From contig JALQBC010000007.1 of assembly GCA_023375675.1 (NCBI GenBank), positions 558,001 to 622,000 of the forward strand: DNA of 64,000 nt. Direction: 5' to 3'. Positions 21,513 through 33,410 of the stretch are shown here, piece by piece. The first letter of the stretch is position 1. Each line of letters opens with the position of its first letter. A program made the position numbers and the translations under genes. This DNA comes from Cytospora piceicola (Eukaryota; Ascomycota; Sordariomycetes; Diaporthales; Cytosporaceae). The notes under the pieces are model-generated. The model did no database searches and had not been told where the DNA came from. It saw only the letters and a list, made by a program, of their open reading frames with translations.

Positions 21513-22928
21513 TGTGAGAGACTGGGGTAATCTTGAGTGGAAGAATGAGTGTATGAGTGTATGAAGCCTTCCTTCTAGGCCTTTGTAGTGCCCACAGTCT
21601 CGGTATTAAATATTGTGTCTTGGTGGTCACCAATGAGTTGATACTTGGAATGTTCAGATTCGATATCGGAAGAATGGAACCGTTTCGGGCGAGGCACTCT
21701 ACCGGGATAGCATTCCTTTTTATTACGCCCCTGGGTGTAAGCCTGACCGTCATAGTAGCCTGAATTACGTTGGTACGTATGCATGTGAAATGTAATACCA
21801 ACCACCAACTAAGAGATGCTTTCAAGTTGCCCTTCCCTTTGTCAAGCCCAGATTGAAATTGGCCCGTTCGGCGTAATAATCCAGCCGCTCTCCCGGCCGG
21901 GGTAACATTGAAGCGGTTAATACATGACCTGCTCAGTTCGACCAACAAGCCGGCGAGATTGTCTAAGCGTGGCCTGACCTTTTAGTCCAGGCTTCGCTGT
22001 AACCTCGCGGGCGATTTCTGATAGATCAGACGTGTAAGACGTGATCGCACGATCAAGAAACTGTGTCCGTGAATGTTGGGCGTTCTCCCGCTGATGGGGC
22101 ATACAAAGCAACTGGTACGTTCCTACCCTAGGTACTCAAACACATCTCATGATACTCGCATGGCGGCCTCCGTGCGCACAATTTGCTGCTGAGACATAGC
22201 TTCTTCCACTTGTGATATTGTATGTGGCGCAAGGAAACCTTTACCCGCATGATCAACGTACTTGGCAGCACCAGGTCTCGGTCACGACGCAGCCTCGTAT
22301 GAGGTAGCTCGCGGTCGCATTAAGGCGTGTTGTGTTCTAACTGCCCCCGTAAATTTTCATCACCAAAACTGATCAAGAAGTGATTTCGGCGAATGAACTA
22401 CAGTTGCCTACCAAGCCATGCCCCCCATGATCACTAGTAATCAGTAATCACGCCTTGGAAGTTATCCTGCCACTTCGATGAACGACCAACACTAACATTC
22501 CGTGCCGGGCAAAGGCTTCGCAAATCTCTTCGTTATTATCTCGAAACATTCGCAGACTTTAGTCTTATGCTATCAGTATACTTGGTTAAATATATAGGAA
22601 CGTAGTATCTAATACAGCGCCTGGGCATCCGCGCGTGTTGCTGTTTCGTGATTACCAGAAGCTGATTAATAGCACTATTTTCCATCGCTCACCTCTCTCA
22701 GACGACCAAATTGTGCCGTGCGGAACATGGGCCTTGCGTGAGTTGGCCACTGAGGAATAGCGTAGACAATGCCCCTATCTTAATTCCGAACTCGGACGCG
22801 GAGACCGTGGCTTCCCTTTGCAGGCATCGGGATGATCATCTCACTGTTGTCGACGATGTCCCTTTCCCGGACTGTATCGTACAGTTCTAGGGTTTTCCCT
22901 TCCTGCCCTCGGTAAACCTCATATCTAT
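21513..22928. other. Gene-poor region
   Basis: No gene was recognised. Near 22790-22920 on the minus strand there is a short protein-like stretch (LELYDTVRERDIVDNSEM) with no clear start or family. It lies directly beyond the decayed P450 and may be relic coding DNA. Confidence 0.4.
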
Positions 22929-23459
22929 TCAGAATTGTTGCATGTGATGTTCCACCGTGGCAACGATGGAGTTTGGGGCTGTCAAGCGGGCGAGTTCTTT
23001 GGTCAGCTAAGGTATATCTCGTGCGGTTCTGTTCAGTCTTATGCAAGGTGTCTGCCACTTACTTCCCGTTCTCTGGCCTACCAAGGCAGGTTTGTTTCTC
23101 TTCCTTCCCCCAGCCGGATACAGAGTGTCGATGAAATCCGCGTCATTGAAATGCACTTCAATTGGGTTAATGCGGACAACCGGGCTTGTGAGTCGTTTAG
23201 CCACGCGTGCGATGTTTAATTTATCCATGGCTGGTAAACTCACCGTGCTGCCTGTGCATCTCTTTAATACGCTTGAAGTATTGTCCTCCGAGAATTACTT
23301 CGTAGTATACCTCGTACCACCATGACATTGCTGAAGCCGGTCAGTTTGCGTCCCAACTCGATTCCAGGTTGCATCCGAGAACCGATAATCTAAAAGACTC
23401 ACCAGCTAAGTTTGGGCCCGGGATATTGGCGAGCGGGTGAAAGGTAACTGCAATTCCGG
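22929..23459 (-). pseudogene. Cytochrome P450 relic, N-terminal part only
   Basis: Four exon-like blocks on the minus strand read like the start of a fungal P450. In order they are VTFHPLANIPGPNLA (about 23455-23410, proline-rich hinge), MSWWYEVYYEVILGGQYFKR (about 23325-23265), VVRINPIEVHFNDADFIDTL followed by YPAGGRKRNKP (about 23195-23080), and APNSIVATVEHHMQQF ending in a TGA at 22929-22931. Between block 2 and block 3 no AG acceptor keeps the frame. The remaining three quarters of a P450, including the I-helix, ExxR and heme-Cys motifs, are absent downstream. I conclude this is a truncated, decayed gene. Similarity to the trichodiene-oxygenase-like family is from memory of sequence style. 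Confidence 0.7.
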
Positions 23460-24907
23460 TATCCGGTTAGGCTCCAGCAATATATATATATATAATTAGG
23501 TACAGATTACTTTCAAGAAGACAAAACTGCTCGAAAGTACTTCGATCAAGCATCAGGCAAGACCCCCAGGTAAAATACCCTAACACCAAGACGTAGACTG
23601 CTTGCCACAAACCATAGCCGACCGTATACTTGGGATCGCTCCATGCCGGGCCCAGCGGCCATCCTTCTTGGTGACTAGAGTCAGTGACCTTGGGATACAT
23701 CTCGCGTTGGCAAATATAATTGATAGATGAATTTGGATTATGGGCAGAGATGCTTTGGCCTTGGAGCAAACATATGGGTCCAATGTAATTTGGCTTGGGC
23801 ATTTACAATAAATATTGTCGGTCTCCCAGGTATATTGCCTTCAGAAAGATACAATACCAGTCAGACCACACAAGCGGGAGCAGAATGTCGAAAATTGTAG
23901 AGAATCTCTTGTCCGCCTTTTCTCAACTACTTCATAAGTAAATGTCACATGCCAGCATCGCGGGCTACATATCTACATATGAAGCCCGAACTGCCTGATA
24001 CATTTCTTCACCGTTGTGACACCGGCGGCCACTGTGGTCATTTGATCTGTTCATGCAGCACTGGTAATCCAGAGGTATCACCGCGCCCCCCCCCCCCCCC
24101 GCATAGTCGCGGATGATGACAAATTCCTCCGAGTGGTAACTAAGTACCTAGGGTAATCATACCTTACTGTGAAATAGTAACGGTAGGCTCTAATTAGCTG
24201 AGGTAAAACGCCGGCCTTTACGCTTACTACATATGTACAGCTAGATTCATAGTTTATAGGGAGTATACGCCCTTTGTTTAATTGAATATTGCTCTAGGTA
24301 ATATAACCAGACCTATAAGTGATTACATATAGTTAGTTGTAATTTACTATATACGGCGGTATATGTATATAGAAACTGACTTACGCGGAGATTGTACTAT
24401 CGCGCACTATAATACTGTACGTAGAAGAATAGCTGCCGAGGAGCCATAAGCTCTTATAAAGGAGAACATGCTTCGAGTCCCCCGGGCTTAGCACTATCTT
24501 CAATCTAGCCGCAGGTATAGATCTTAACCTCCCTCCTAGAATTTAATGTCTTTTCTTCTTGATTTCAGCTAGCTGTAATGCTTGTACCCATCATCTAAAG
24601 CACACTGAAAATAGTGCTGAAGGTAACGACGTAGCTCAAGAGCTACAAGTAAATCTTGTCCCAGCTATACCAGTGTCATAATTACTGACATTAACGTCAA
24701 AGCCGGGACAAAATATAAACATGCGGACTATAAGAGATCTCTTTTCATTATCAACTTCCTGGTTGCTCACTAGTTTCTCTAGCTTATACGTTGGATGGAT
24801 ACAGATTCCCTTCTTAAGTCCTACCTACCTAAGTATGTCCTTATAAACGACCCTCCCGTTGTTGCCTTCCGCAGCCTTAACACCAGACAACGCAATGAGG
24901 ATCAATC
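23460..24907. other. AT-rich gene-free block with a poly-C tract
   Basis: From about 24130 to 24800 the sequence is AT-rich with many TATA and TTAATT-like words and no long frames. This would fit RIP-mutated repeat DNA. I could not recognise any transposon protein or terminal repeats. Confidence 0.45.
24086..24100. repeat. Homopolymer of 15 cytosines
   Basis: Fifteen consecutive C residues are seen directly. The length may be inaccurate in the assembly because such runs sequence poorly. Confidence 0.9.
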
Positions 24908-25390
24908 CTATGCTTTAAGAACTAAGATCTTACCAGAGCCCTTGCCAATGCCTACACGTACCAGCGGATTATTCCCCTTCAACCGCTTAGAGACTTTATC
25001 GTCGGTCATCTCGTCGGCCCTCCGCAGGATGGGCTCCGTGAGGTCCGACGTGAGCTGCGCGACCGTGTGCCACACGTTGCCCTGGCGGGTGTAGCGGGCC
25101 TGGCAGACATAAAGCACCGCGACGGCCCAGATGCAGAACAGGTCAACTGGTAGGCCAGGACGATGGCCAGGACGGCGGCGATGCCGGCCCACGGGCGCGG
25201 GATGCGCTGCTGTGTGGAGAAGGTCGCCTTGGCGACGGCGGCGACGTCGAACTGCGGCAGCATCTGGGCGTACCAGCTCGCGATGTAGACGGTCAGAAAG
25301 ATCTGGATGGCCCAGAGTCCACCTCGAAGCCAACCATGCCAGGGCACCCAAGGTTTCCAGGTCTTCAATGGGCCTTTGAGGCATAGTATG
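24908..25390 (-). pseudogene. Frameshifted membrane-protein remnant
   Basis: The minus strand is protein-like in two frames. One frame carries KTWKPWVPWHGWLRGGLWAI and QIFLTVYIASWYAQMLPQFD and ends in a hydrophobic LAIVLAYQLT. At about 25146 the sense continues in another frame as LFCIWAVAVLYVCQARYTRQ then GNVWHTVAQLTSDLTEPIL, up to a stop at 24908. A single missing base near ACCTGTTC would join them. There is no convincing start codon and no intron explains the jump. It is a GC-rich island in AT-rich DNA. The family is unknown to me; two or more membrane helices are visible. A sequencing error in a real gene is possible. Confidence 0.55.
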
Positions 25391-27953
25391 CGGGCACGTT
25401 ACAATTCATCCTAGGCACGGTGGTACAGATATAGCCTGCAATGTATTTAGTATATAGTGAGAGAGAAGAAGAAGGAAAGGTCTTTTGGTGAGTTGTAGTA
25501 TCAGACACGGACCGAGGCATACCCTAGAGGGTCGAAGTGCAAAGCTGCCCACAATGCGGAGAAATCTGGAATACCACCCTTATACAGCAGACAGCGTTAC
25601 AAAGTCTCCCAGTGGCCAATGAGATAGGGGAGTCAAGGACCCCTAACTCGGGGAAGCTCAAACCCCTGTATCGCGTCCAAGACCGACCGAATCGGCCATC
25701 TATCCCCAATGAGATGACTGCGCTAAGGACGGGACACCTCTTCCCTCTTCCAACTTCCGGACGGCATTGGCCCAGCGCAGAGTGGTATGGAGAAACTTAT
25801 CTCATGAGAAGACCAGCCCAGAGTAGAAAATCTCCGAGGGACGTATTTGAAGATAAGAGCTCGATTCGGACGAAAGCGATGTCGACGTTTGGGTCCAGGC
25901 ATGTCCTAACGTGCATGCAGGATATACATACAATGCAACAAGCCAAGCCAACGACACAGTAACATCGAACCATAAGAAGCCCCCAGGCAGAGCAGATGAC
26001 CCCATCGCCCCACTGCGAGCACATGGGAGAAGACAGCCATGCAGTATGAGTTGCAGCACATTGATAGTAGCTGCAGTAGTGAGAGAGTATTGCAGCTTTA
26101 GGCCCCTTGTCCACTCCTCAAGCAAGGTCCGTCACCATGCGAGTGAAGGGCGCGGTATTGTCACATGCAGCCGGATAAGACTAAGGCGTCACTGGACATG
26201 TCAATCCCATGGGGAATGTGCCCAACAACACCTGGGCAGAGATAGGGTTCCCGGGGTGATTGACCATGGTAGCTCAGATCTCGGGGTACAAAGAGATAGC
26301 GTAAGGTGATATTGCATGTGAATATGAGAGATAGAGAGAGGTTGCGGATGAAAGAAGATAAGGGAGACAAAACAAAACGTAGGAGAGCCGGTGCTGTTCA
26401 ATGTTGGATGAGGTTGGAGGTTGTTCCGGTTCCCCAAGTTGATGGCGAACCATGACGCCGTGAAGATGCAGACGATCGTCCGCTACCCGAGTTCGTCCTT
26501 GGCCTTGGACGTCGCTTGACGTCTGTTGCTGCTGGCCTTCTCTCTTGTTGTATTGCCACCCTCAAGGGCTCGGTGTTGCGCCATCACTCTGGTGACGCTG
26601 AGTTTGGAGTCCCAGTGCTACCTCGGTAGTGTCGACCACGAATGAGGTCTGAGCAGCACCCATCATAGTCCTTCTCTTTGTATTTACTCGTTCGAGTCCG
26701 GCGTCATGACGTTGCCAGAAATCCGAACAATGACTGTCTCTTTCCGTAAGCTGGCCAACATCCGTACATCCTTACGGGAAGCCACTAGGCAGTTCTACAT
26801 ACTTAGCAAGACTTTCAGTATGACGGGATACATGGGGACTAGAGGGGTGCGTGGCCACATATGGCGGGTATCTTTTGAAACGATGGAATAGCAGCAAGCA
26901 TCTTGAAATAGAAGTGGTTGGATCTGCTCTGCACAGATAACGTTCTGACAGGGTTGCTCTCACCTCGTCCCCGAGTCAGCCTAGTCCTCACAAGCCGAAA
27001 CGTTTCAACTCCGAGAATAATTCCTCGGCAGTAAGTAATTCACAGACAAGGAGTGACAGATTTAGAACAGTTGACCAAGGAGATAGATAATGGAGTCGAG
27101 GAGCGAGGAGCGGCGACACAACCAGCCCGCAATGCCGCCGACCCGCCGGCGCAAATGCCGATCGAATTCTCTGCCCCACCCTGCCGCCCCCGGGAATAAT
27201 TCCATGCTGCGATGCCCGGTCCAGCACGCAATTCATTATCCGGATAACGAATTGCTACCACGTTTCGAGCCGAATCCAGTCGTGTTCGATTCCATCTAGC
27301 GAATGCATCTCGCCTTCCCTTTTGGCGATGTTTTGGGCCCCAAAGTCTCGACTTCCAAAACATGTTTCCCGGATATGCCATGCGACCTTGCGGCAGAGTC
27401 GTACTTCCCAAGGTAGCAGATAGATAGCGAGTAGTCTCCCCGGCATTCGCCGACATCAGCCTTTTCGGGTTCAGGATACCCCGACACCGCTGATAATAAA
27501 AAGGGCGGGACGACAAAGTCAAGCAGCCATCCCGATCAACCCGATCAACCCCCCTTACTAGCCATACGGTGCAACCTCGTGACCGACCCACAAATCCAGG
27601 CCGGCAGCAAGTGACACCGCCAGTTTCTGCGCCCTCATCACGAATCCCCCTTATCATCGCTTCAGCAAACTCTCAGGAGAACCCCAGAAACCCCCCTGCA
27701 AGGTCCACGCGTCCACCCCCCGTCGTACTCTCAACTGCTTCACCATCAACAGCTTCAATAGTCAACAGAACTGAGAGCATCAACCAACGGCATCGTCCAT
27801 CCTTCTTCTCTGGAGTACCATCCCATCATCCCATCTTTTTGATAAATATTTGCTTGCAATCGTTTGTCGTGAGATCTTTCGTCATCTCGTCGCTTGAACA
27901 GTATCAACTTCATCGTAGAATTATCACTCTTGTTCGTATCGTTCGTCGTCATC
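25391..27953. other. Long intergenic region, no gene recognised
   Basis: Several frames of 100-200 codons overlap on both strands (for example 27040-27657 minus), but none shows a recognisable family, codon-like periodicity or plausible intron structure. The last 400 bp are CT-rich, consistent with the promoter and 5' UTR of the dioxygenase gene. Confidence 0.5.
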
Positions 27954-28791
27954 ATGGCCGTCGGTGTCGTCTCAGCATGCCCCCAAATCCCCATCAACGC
28001 TCGTCCGCAAGACAACCTTCACCAGTTCGAAGACCTTGTGCTTGCTCTTAAGGAAGCACTTGGACCCTCATCAGGCCTTGACTCCAAGGACGTTGATGTG
28101 AACTTCCTGATGAGCATCATGCGGATATATGACGCAGAAGAGGAAGGATGGGTGCCATATGCAATGGCAGACCCGTCGAGAGGTTACACTCGTAACCTTG
28201 TGGACGAGGGCAATGGGAAGAGCAACTTGGTAAGCACCCCGCGTACATTCGTCTCTCTTGGCCGCCCTCTGGTGTCGAACCATAGCTGACCGTTGGCCTG
28301 TTTCCCTCATAACAGCTAGTTCTTGTCTGGACCCCAGGCAAAGGATCCCCGATTCACGACCACGGCAACGCCCACTGCATCATGAAGATACTCCGTGGCA
28401 ACCTAACAGAATCGAGATACGAATTTCCCAACGCAGACCAAGCACAGCCAATGCAGATGGTCTCTGAGCGAACATTCAAGGAGAACGAGGTGACATACAT
28501 GGCCGACGAGCTGGGCCTGCACAAGATGCAGAACAACGACAGCGACTATGCCATCTCCCTACACTGTAGGTGTCCCCTGGATCTTGCCTCGCCTCCCCTT
28601 TTCCCACGTCAGCCTTGCATTGCAGCAAGACTTGTGTCGTTTTCATGGAGGCTGACCATATAACAGTGTATACCCCACCAAATGTTGCCAAATTCGGTTG
28701 CCATACCTTCAATCCCATAACTGGCAAGAGGAGTCATGTTCCCAAGTGTGGCTACTACTCCAAATACAAGCAGCTTTTGAAGGAGGCGTAG
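27954..28791 (+). CDS. Cysteine dioxygenase
   Basis: Three exons, 27954..28229, 28316..28565 and 28667..28791, encode 216 aa. The cupin core has WTPGKGSPIHDHGNAHCIMK, with the two iron-binding histidines in HDH and the cysteine that forms the Cys-Tyr crosslink in type I enzymes. The third iron histidine is probably in LGLHKMQN. The crosslinked tyrosine is probably in the C-terminal LYTPP region. The enzyme oxidises L-cysteine to cysteine sulfinate with O2 in the cytosol, controlling cysteine levels and sulfite/taurine-type products. The start was set at the ATG at 27954 (MAVGVVSACPQ). An in-frame ATG 60 bp upstream would add a hydrophobic stretch and is less likely. Confidence 0.92.
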
Positions 28792-29996
28792 AGCTGTCGT
28801 CGTCCCAATACCTAGTCAAGCCATCCACTTGGAGTGACCAACCGGGTGCTTGTTTCGCTGGACGGAAAGGGTTGAGCCTCGCAGTGTATGTCGCATGGCA
28901 TTGAGTATTTGCTTTCCGGCGTTCAGGAAATGGTCCGATCGAATATCGTTGAGTTGTCAGGGATTTCCTTTTGATTTTTGGTGTCTCCTTTTGTGTGGAA
29001 GATAGATCGGGTGTAAAGATCAGGCGCAGGCGCTCATATGAACGATTGCCTACGACCTGAATAATTTTATCGAAATTCAACGATGGTTTTTTCCACACAG
29101 AAACGAATCTCAAACAAAAACATCGGAGTGATTTAATGAGGACGAGCGCTGACTTTTTGTAAGCTGCGTTCCTCCCTCTAACGTCGAAGGGGTGATTGAT
29201 GGTCTTATTGCGTGAGGACTTGTCGCCCTGACGCCGTCGCCGCCGCCCAAAACGGGAATGGCGTGGCTCACACCATGAGCACGCCATCACAACCGGGCGC
29301 GATTGGTCGCTGGGGCCATGAAATTGGGGGCTCCCACCCGAGGGCTGTCGGCGACGTGATGACGCCTTACCGAGCCGTTTCCCTTCCGAATGGCCCGCAA
29401 GCGCTTGCCGTCCGATAGCCGCCCTGCGCCGGGTGTTCCCAGGTCATTTGCCAGACATCAGCCAGACAGTTCATCAACCTCACCGGTGCGGATGGGTGAG
29501 AGATCCATGTTTGTGATGAGGTACGTACCTAGGTACACAGTGAACATGTCTCGATCATGAGGCAGGTCGTTTCGATGCCCCGACCATCCCACAAGGGCCA
29601 GTTCCTGCCAGTTTTCAAAAAACAGGTAGTTGTTTCTCAGTGCCCAGTGGTTTGGAAGGTCACTTACCATATACCGCCAACCTAGGTCCTCTATGTCGTG
29701 TTAGTATTCGACAGACACTTGCAAACCAGATCCCATCCTTCAGTGTGATATGTTTAGTGTCATTGTGTAGTACAATGGAACAACATAAGACAACACATTG
29801 TGTTGTCATAGCTTGTCCAAAAGGTTCCGGTCGGTCAAAAGACGGCCAGGCCAGTACTGCGAGGATCAGACAATACCTCCACGGTCAGAGCGTAGGGAAA
29901 TTTCTGCCGTGACCATCAGCTGCAAGTGCTGATGCCGCGATTAATGTAACTCATATCATTCTATCGAACAACCCGCCACAGGGAAAGCCGGCAGCA
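28792..29996. other. Intergenic region, no gene recognised
   Basis: Frames in this stretch are short and unconvincing. One TACCTAGG copy lies at about 29527. Confidence 0.5.
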
Positions 29997-30827
29997 ATGT
30001 CGAATCAATCCAAGCCCACGAGCTCGCCCTCATCGCACTGGGAGGTCATCGATGAGTCCCTCATGAAGTATACTTACGGTTCCGACCAGGCCATGTACCC
30101 AGCGCCCCTCCTGACGTACGACCGTCTCAGAAGCTGGGTCGAGTCCTGTCCAGAGCTATGCATAGTGCTGCGTCGTGGCCACGACGATAGCCAGCCCCAA
30201 GTCTCAGCCACCACCGTCATGGAGTCTGTTCTCGGGACGATCATCGTGATCCCCCTTTTAAGAAAGTACTGGAACCGACTCACCGGAGAAGGAAAGCCCG
30301 AGATTGGCACACCATTTGAGGACACCCTCATGCAGGAGCATGATGTCGACCCTAGCGAGATGTTTCCCTCCAGGACCGGTGGGCAGGGAAGTGAGAAGGC
30401 CGAGGTCGGTCTGCATGTATTCCACATAGAACGGTTTACTGGCCTCACGGCGGAGGAGGAGGGGCGGAGGATCGGCTTTACGCAGCTTGCGCTTGAGGAA
30501 GTTCGTGGTCGGGTCGGGACGATATTTCCATCTTGGAGTGTAATGGGCTACTCTGGTATGTACAGCCCATGGGAAGCAGAAATATTATCATATTTGCCTG
30601 GAACCACCAGCCCAACCTCTTTTCCCACCCCAAAACACACAGTATGCTTGCGTGATTAGCAATGAATTTCACCAGCGGCTAACATCAAGGTCGCTCACCA
30701 CCTCGAAGCGCTCACTGTCACCTCTGAGGGTAACATGGCTTTCAAGCGGTCGGGCTTCTTGCCCACGTACATGTCGTCAACACCTGAAGGGGGGAAAGTT
30801 GAGATGATGATACGGAAAGAGGAATGA
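29997..30827 (+). CDS. Predicted GNAT-like N-acetyltransferase
   Basis: Two exons, 29997..30555 and 30676..30827, encode 236 aa. The donor follows VMGYS, and exon 2 begins with ANIKVAHHLEALTVTSEGNM, then AFKRSGFLPTYM. The pattern of a central strand, a helix, then an F-x-x-x-G-F-x-P ending is what GNAT folds show in their acetyl-CoA-binding and C-terminal part. The N-terminal half (YDRLRSWVESCPEL, TVMESVLGTIIVIPLL) also fits. No substrate can be assigned, and I am not certain of the fold. The CoA-binding Q/RxxGxG/A loop is not clearly seen. Neighbours give no functional clue. Confidence 0.7.
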
Positions 30828-31646
30828 TTTGGTCCAGTGGCGCCAAACACTGGTCGAGTAGGAGGGCAAACTTAGACGTCTGGGTCGCAGTTCGCCGGCT
30901 GGCGTCTCTGCATCACTCGCCATGTCTAAGACGATGCTCCTTGTGTCTCTTATGCAGGTAAATGTGCCGGTGGCTCTTGGTCACGAAGCATGTGAGCACC
31001 TTCGTGAGCCCGCCCTTCGGTATTTAACTTAGTATGAAGAACCTCCAGGCTTCGGGAGACTCGAAATGTGGAGGTTAGCTGACTGGGGAGGTTGTTGTAT
31101 AGTTTGGACGCGGGTTGGACTCAGGCTGATGTTCAGCACGAACGCGTTGCAAACGCGACTGAGTGTTCGCATCTCAGGAAAGATCGCAATTCATAAGCGG
31201 GGTTGATGAATTACAGTTAAAGTCGCCCCCATCTACATTTTCAATACTTCCAGGTTGTTCTGGTTTCCAGAAGGCTGTGAGGGTGGAAGGTGCGAGCGAC
31301 AGCTCTGTCAGAGGCTCCTTCCGCCCCCAGGCGTCTTCTCTCACACACGACGTATCCTGCTCATTACTTGGGCATCTAAGCACCTGCCTTGACAAATCTT
31401 CCCAGAAATCCATATCCTCTGAACAAACAAGGAGCGAGAACCTCGTGTTCCATGGTGGATATTTGAGCGCGAGCATATACCATCGCTCCATTCCGTCTTC
31501 TCACCCTGGCCACCTGGGCAGTAACTGCCACGTTCGGACATCAAAATTCCAATTCACCTCGTCTATCTTCCTTTTGTAGTGCAGCGGATGAACTCTGGGC
31601 AAGTTTCAGGATGAGTAGGAAGCGATAGAGGCTCGACCCTGCAAGC
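30828..31646. other. Intergenic region
   Basis: No coding signal was recognised. The stretch probably contains the promoter of the gene starting at 31647. Confidence 0.5.
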
Positions 31647-32990
31647 ATGGCCTCCTTTGCGACTGCGCCAGAGGTATCACCGAGAGCCATACTCAGGATG
31701 CCTTTGCGGACTTACTCTCGCCGTTCACTCAAGAGACGACATACTTTGTCTCCTATTTCGGATACTGAACGGACTATCCGACGCGCCAAGTCCTTTTCTG
31801 CAGCGACCAGCCAGCCCGCTGTGACGAACCAGAAAGCACCTACGACACTCACGGCTAATACGGGACGTGCATATTCGAGGTTCCCAGGGTCTGCGAAGGA
31901 GGACAAGACGCCTAATGACCTTGCTTGGGAGGCACTTACATTGTCCGCACCTTTCTTGACTCAACAACATGTGGAGAAAGCGGCCGACGAGCCTCATCTC
32001 GCCAAGGAAACAGAAGACCGGCAATCGGATATAGGGGAGGCAATCGACGACAGCTCGGATGGACAGGACAAGTTTGATCCGATAGTGGAAGAGCAAGTAC
32101 CACAACAAGACGCCTCACAGCATGAAGCGCCAGAAGATATAAGTTCTGAGGGTTCGAGCGGTGGAAATGGTAAGGACAGTTGGTGACCAGGAAACCCGGA
32201 CACGTGCTGACAATCCATCGTAGATTCATCAGAGCCTGATGAAGACATCGAGGTGGACAACACAGCTTTAACGTCCTCATCAGAAGGTGGCAAGTCTTAC
32301 TTCTCTGCCACACTAGGAATGCAAAAGCCCAGGATGAGGGCTGCTTTCCTGGTCTTCGATAAATGTCCCCCAGAGGGTTTCAAGGTCCTCAAAAAGCGGA
32401 AGGCCAGCCCAGTACACAAGACTCCTGCGACGAAAGGGAGAAACAAACCGAGTGATGGTTTCTCAGCCGAGGAAGCGCGACCCAGCCATCTCGGGAGGAG
32501 AAGACGGCTTCACCACCTCGACTCTGAGGTTGGGAGTTTGGAGCTTACCCAAAAGGCCGCCGCCTCGCAGAAGACGCAGAGACCAGCGAGAAGGAACAAT
32601 GAACAGAAAACCCACTCTCATATGACGGCCAAATTCTGGCAAAGAAGACAATATTTTGGCACCTCGCAGTTCGAAACCGAGGACCAGGATCCCGTGGAGT
32701 CTTTCGAAGTGAAGCAAAAGGCAGAAGACGAAGACTTCGCGCCTACCACAGTGAGCGTTCATAGCAGTGGACGTTCAGTCGACGATGAATTCGACTTTAT
32801 TACTATTACGCAAACCGAACCTCTCGAACCAGCCAAATCCGAAGAGAGGGAAGTCGCCGTTCAAGAGTGGAACGAGCTGGAAGCAAACGGCAGGGCGGAC
32901 AATCAGCTTCCTCCAAAGCGAGTTTTGAGTACTGGATTTGAGGAATCAGACGGTCTGACACTTCGTCCAGGTTCACTGAGCTGGCTTTGA
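31647..32990 (+). CDS. Unidentified disordered, charged protein
   Basis: Two exons, 31647..32169 and 32224..32990, join in frame to give 429 aa. The protein is rich in Ser, Glu, Lys and Arg with no hydrophobic core. Basic clusters (SRRSLKRRH near residue 26, LKKRKASP and GRRRRLHH in the second half) could be nuclear localisation signals. Acidic-serine blocks (EDISSEGSSGG, DSSEPDEDIE) look like CK2 sites. One more ordered-looking piece is RMRAAFLVFDKCPPEGFKVL. No known domain was recognised. The gene is convergent with BUB3. A nuclear role is inferred from composition only. Confidence 0.7.
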
Positions 32991-33410
32991 GGGGTGACAC
33001 GAATCTCTGAGACGCCTCCATTGAGCGATGCCGCACACCTTCAATCTTATTAGTCACCAGTGTCTTTGTCACGACCATTTTTGGAACCATCTTTTTGTTT
33101 GGGACTAATGGAAAAGTCCGTGTGTGATTTCAATGTCATGCAATATTGCTGCAGCTCACGGTTTTGAACCACTTCCGATCATCATTATTTGGCTCGATAG
33201 GTATCTAGACGATCGTGTAATAGACATCAGCATCGCGTTGCATTCGACCCATTTCAGACTTGATACACCAACGGTATAGCGTTTTGATGACAAGTAAATG
33301 CCTTACCTCACATGTTGGGTAAATGCAGCTTTTGAACTCGAATAACCCCTCCCAAACGCCCTATCAACACCGTGACTTCTTGGTCCCATTGCTACTGCAG
33401 GAGCGATCTT
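32991..33410. other. Convergent intergenic region
   Basis: These 420 bp between the stop codons of the disordered-protein gene and BUB3 contain no coding signal. Confidence 0.5.

Noticed and set aside
24086..24100. Poly-C run as a functional element
   Set aside because: More likely slippage or assembly uncertainty; nothing around it suggests function.
24430..24500. Possible tRNA because of a B-box-like word TTCGAGTCC
   Set aside because: No matching A box at correct spacing and no acceptor stem could be paired.
27040..27657. 205-codon minus-strand frame
   Set aside because: No protein-like conservation pattern, overlaps frames of similar length on both strands.
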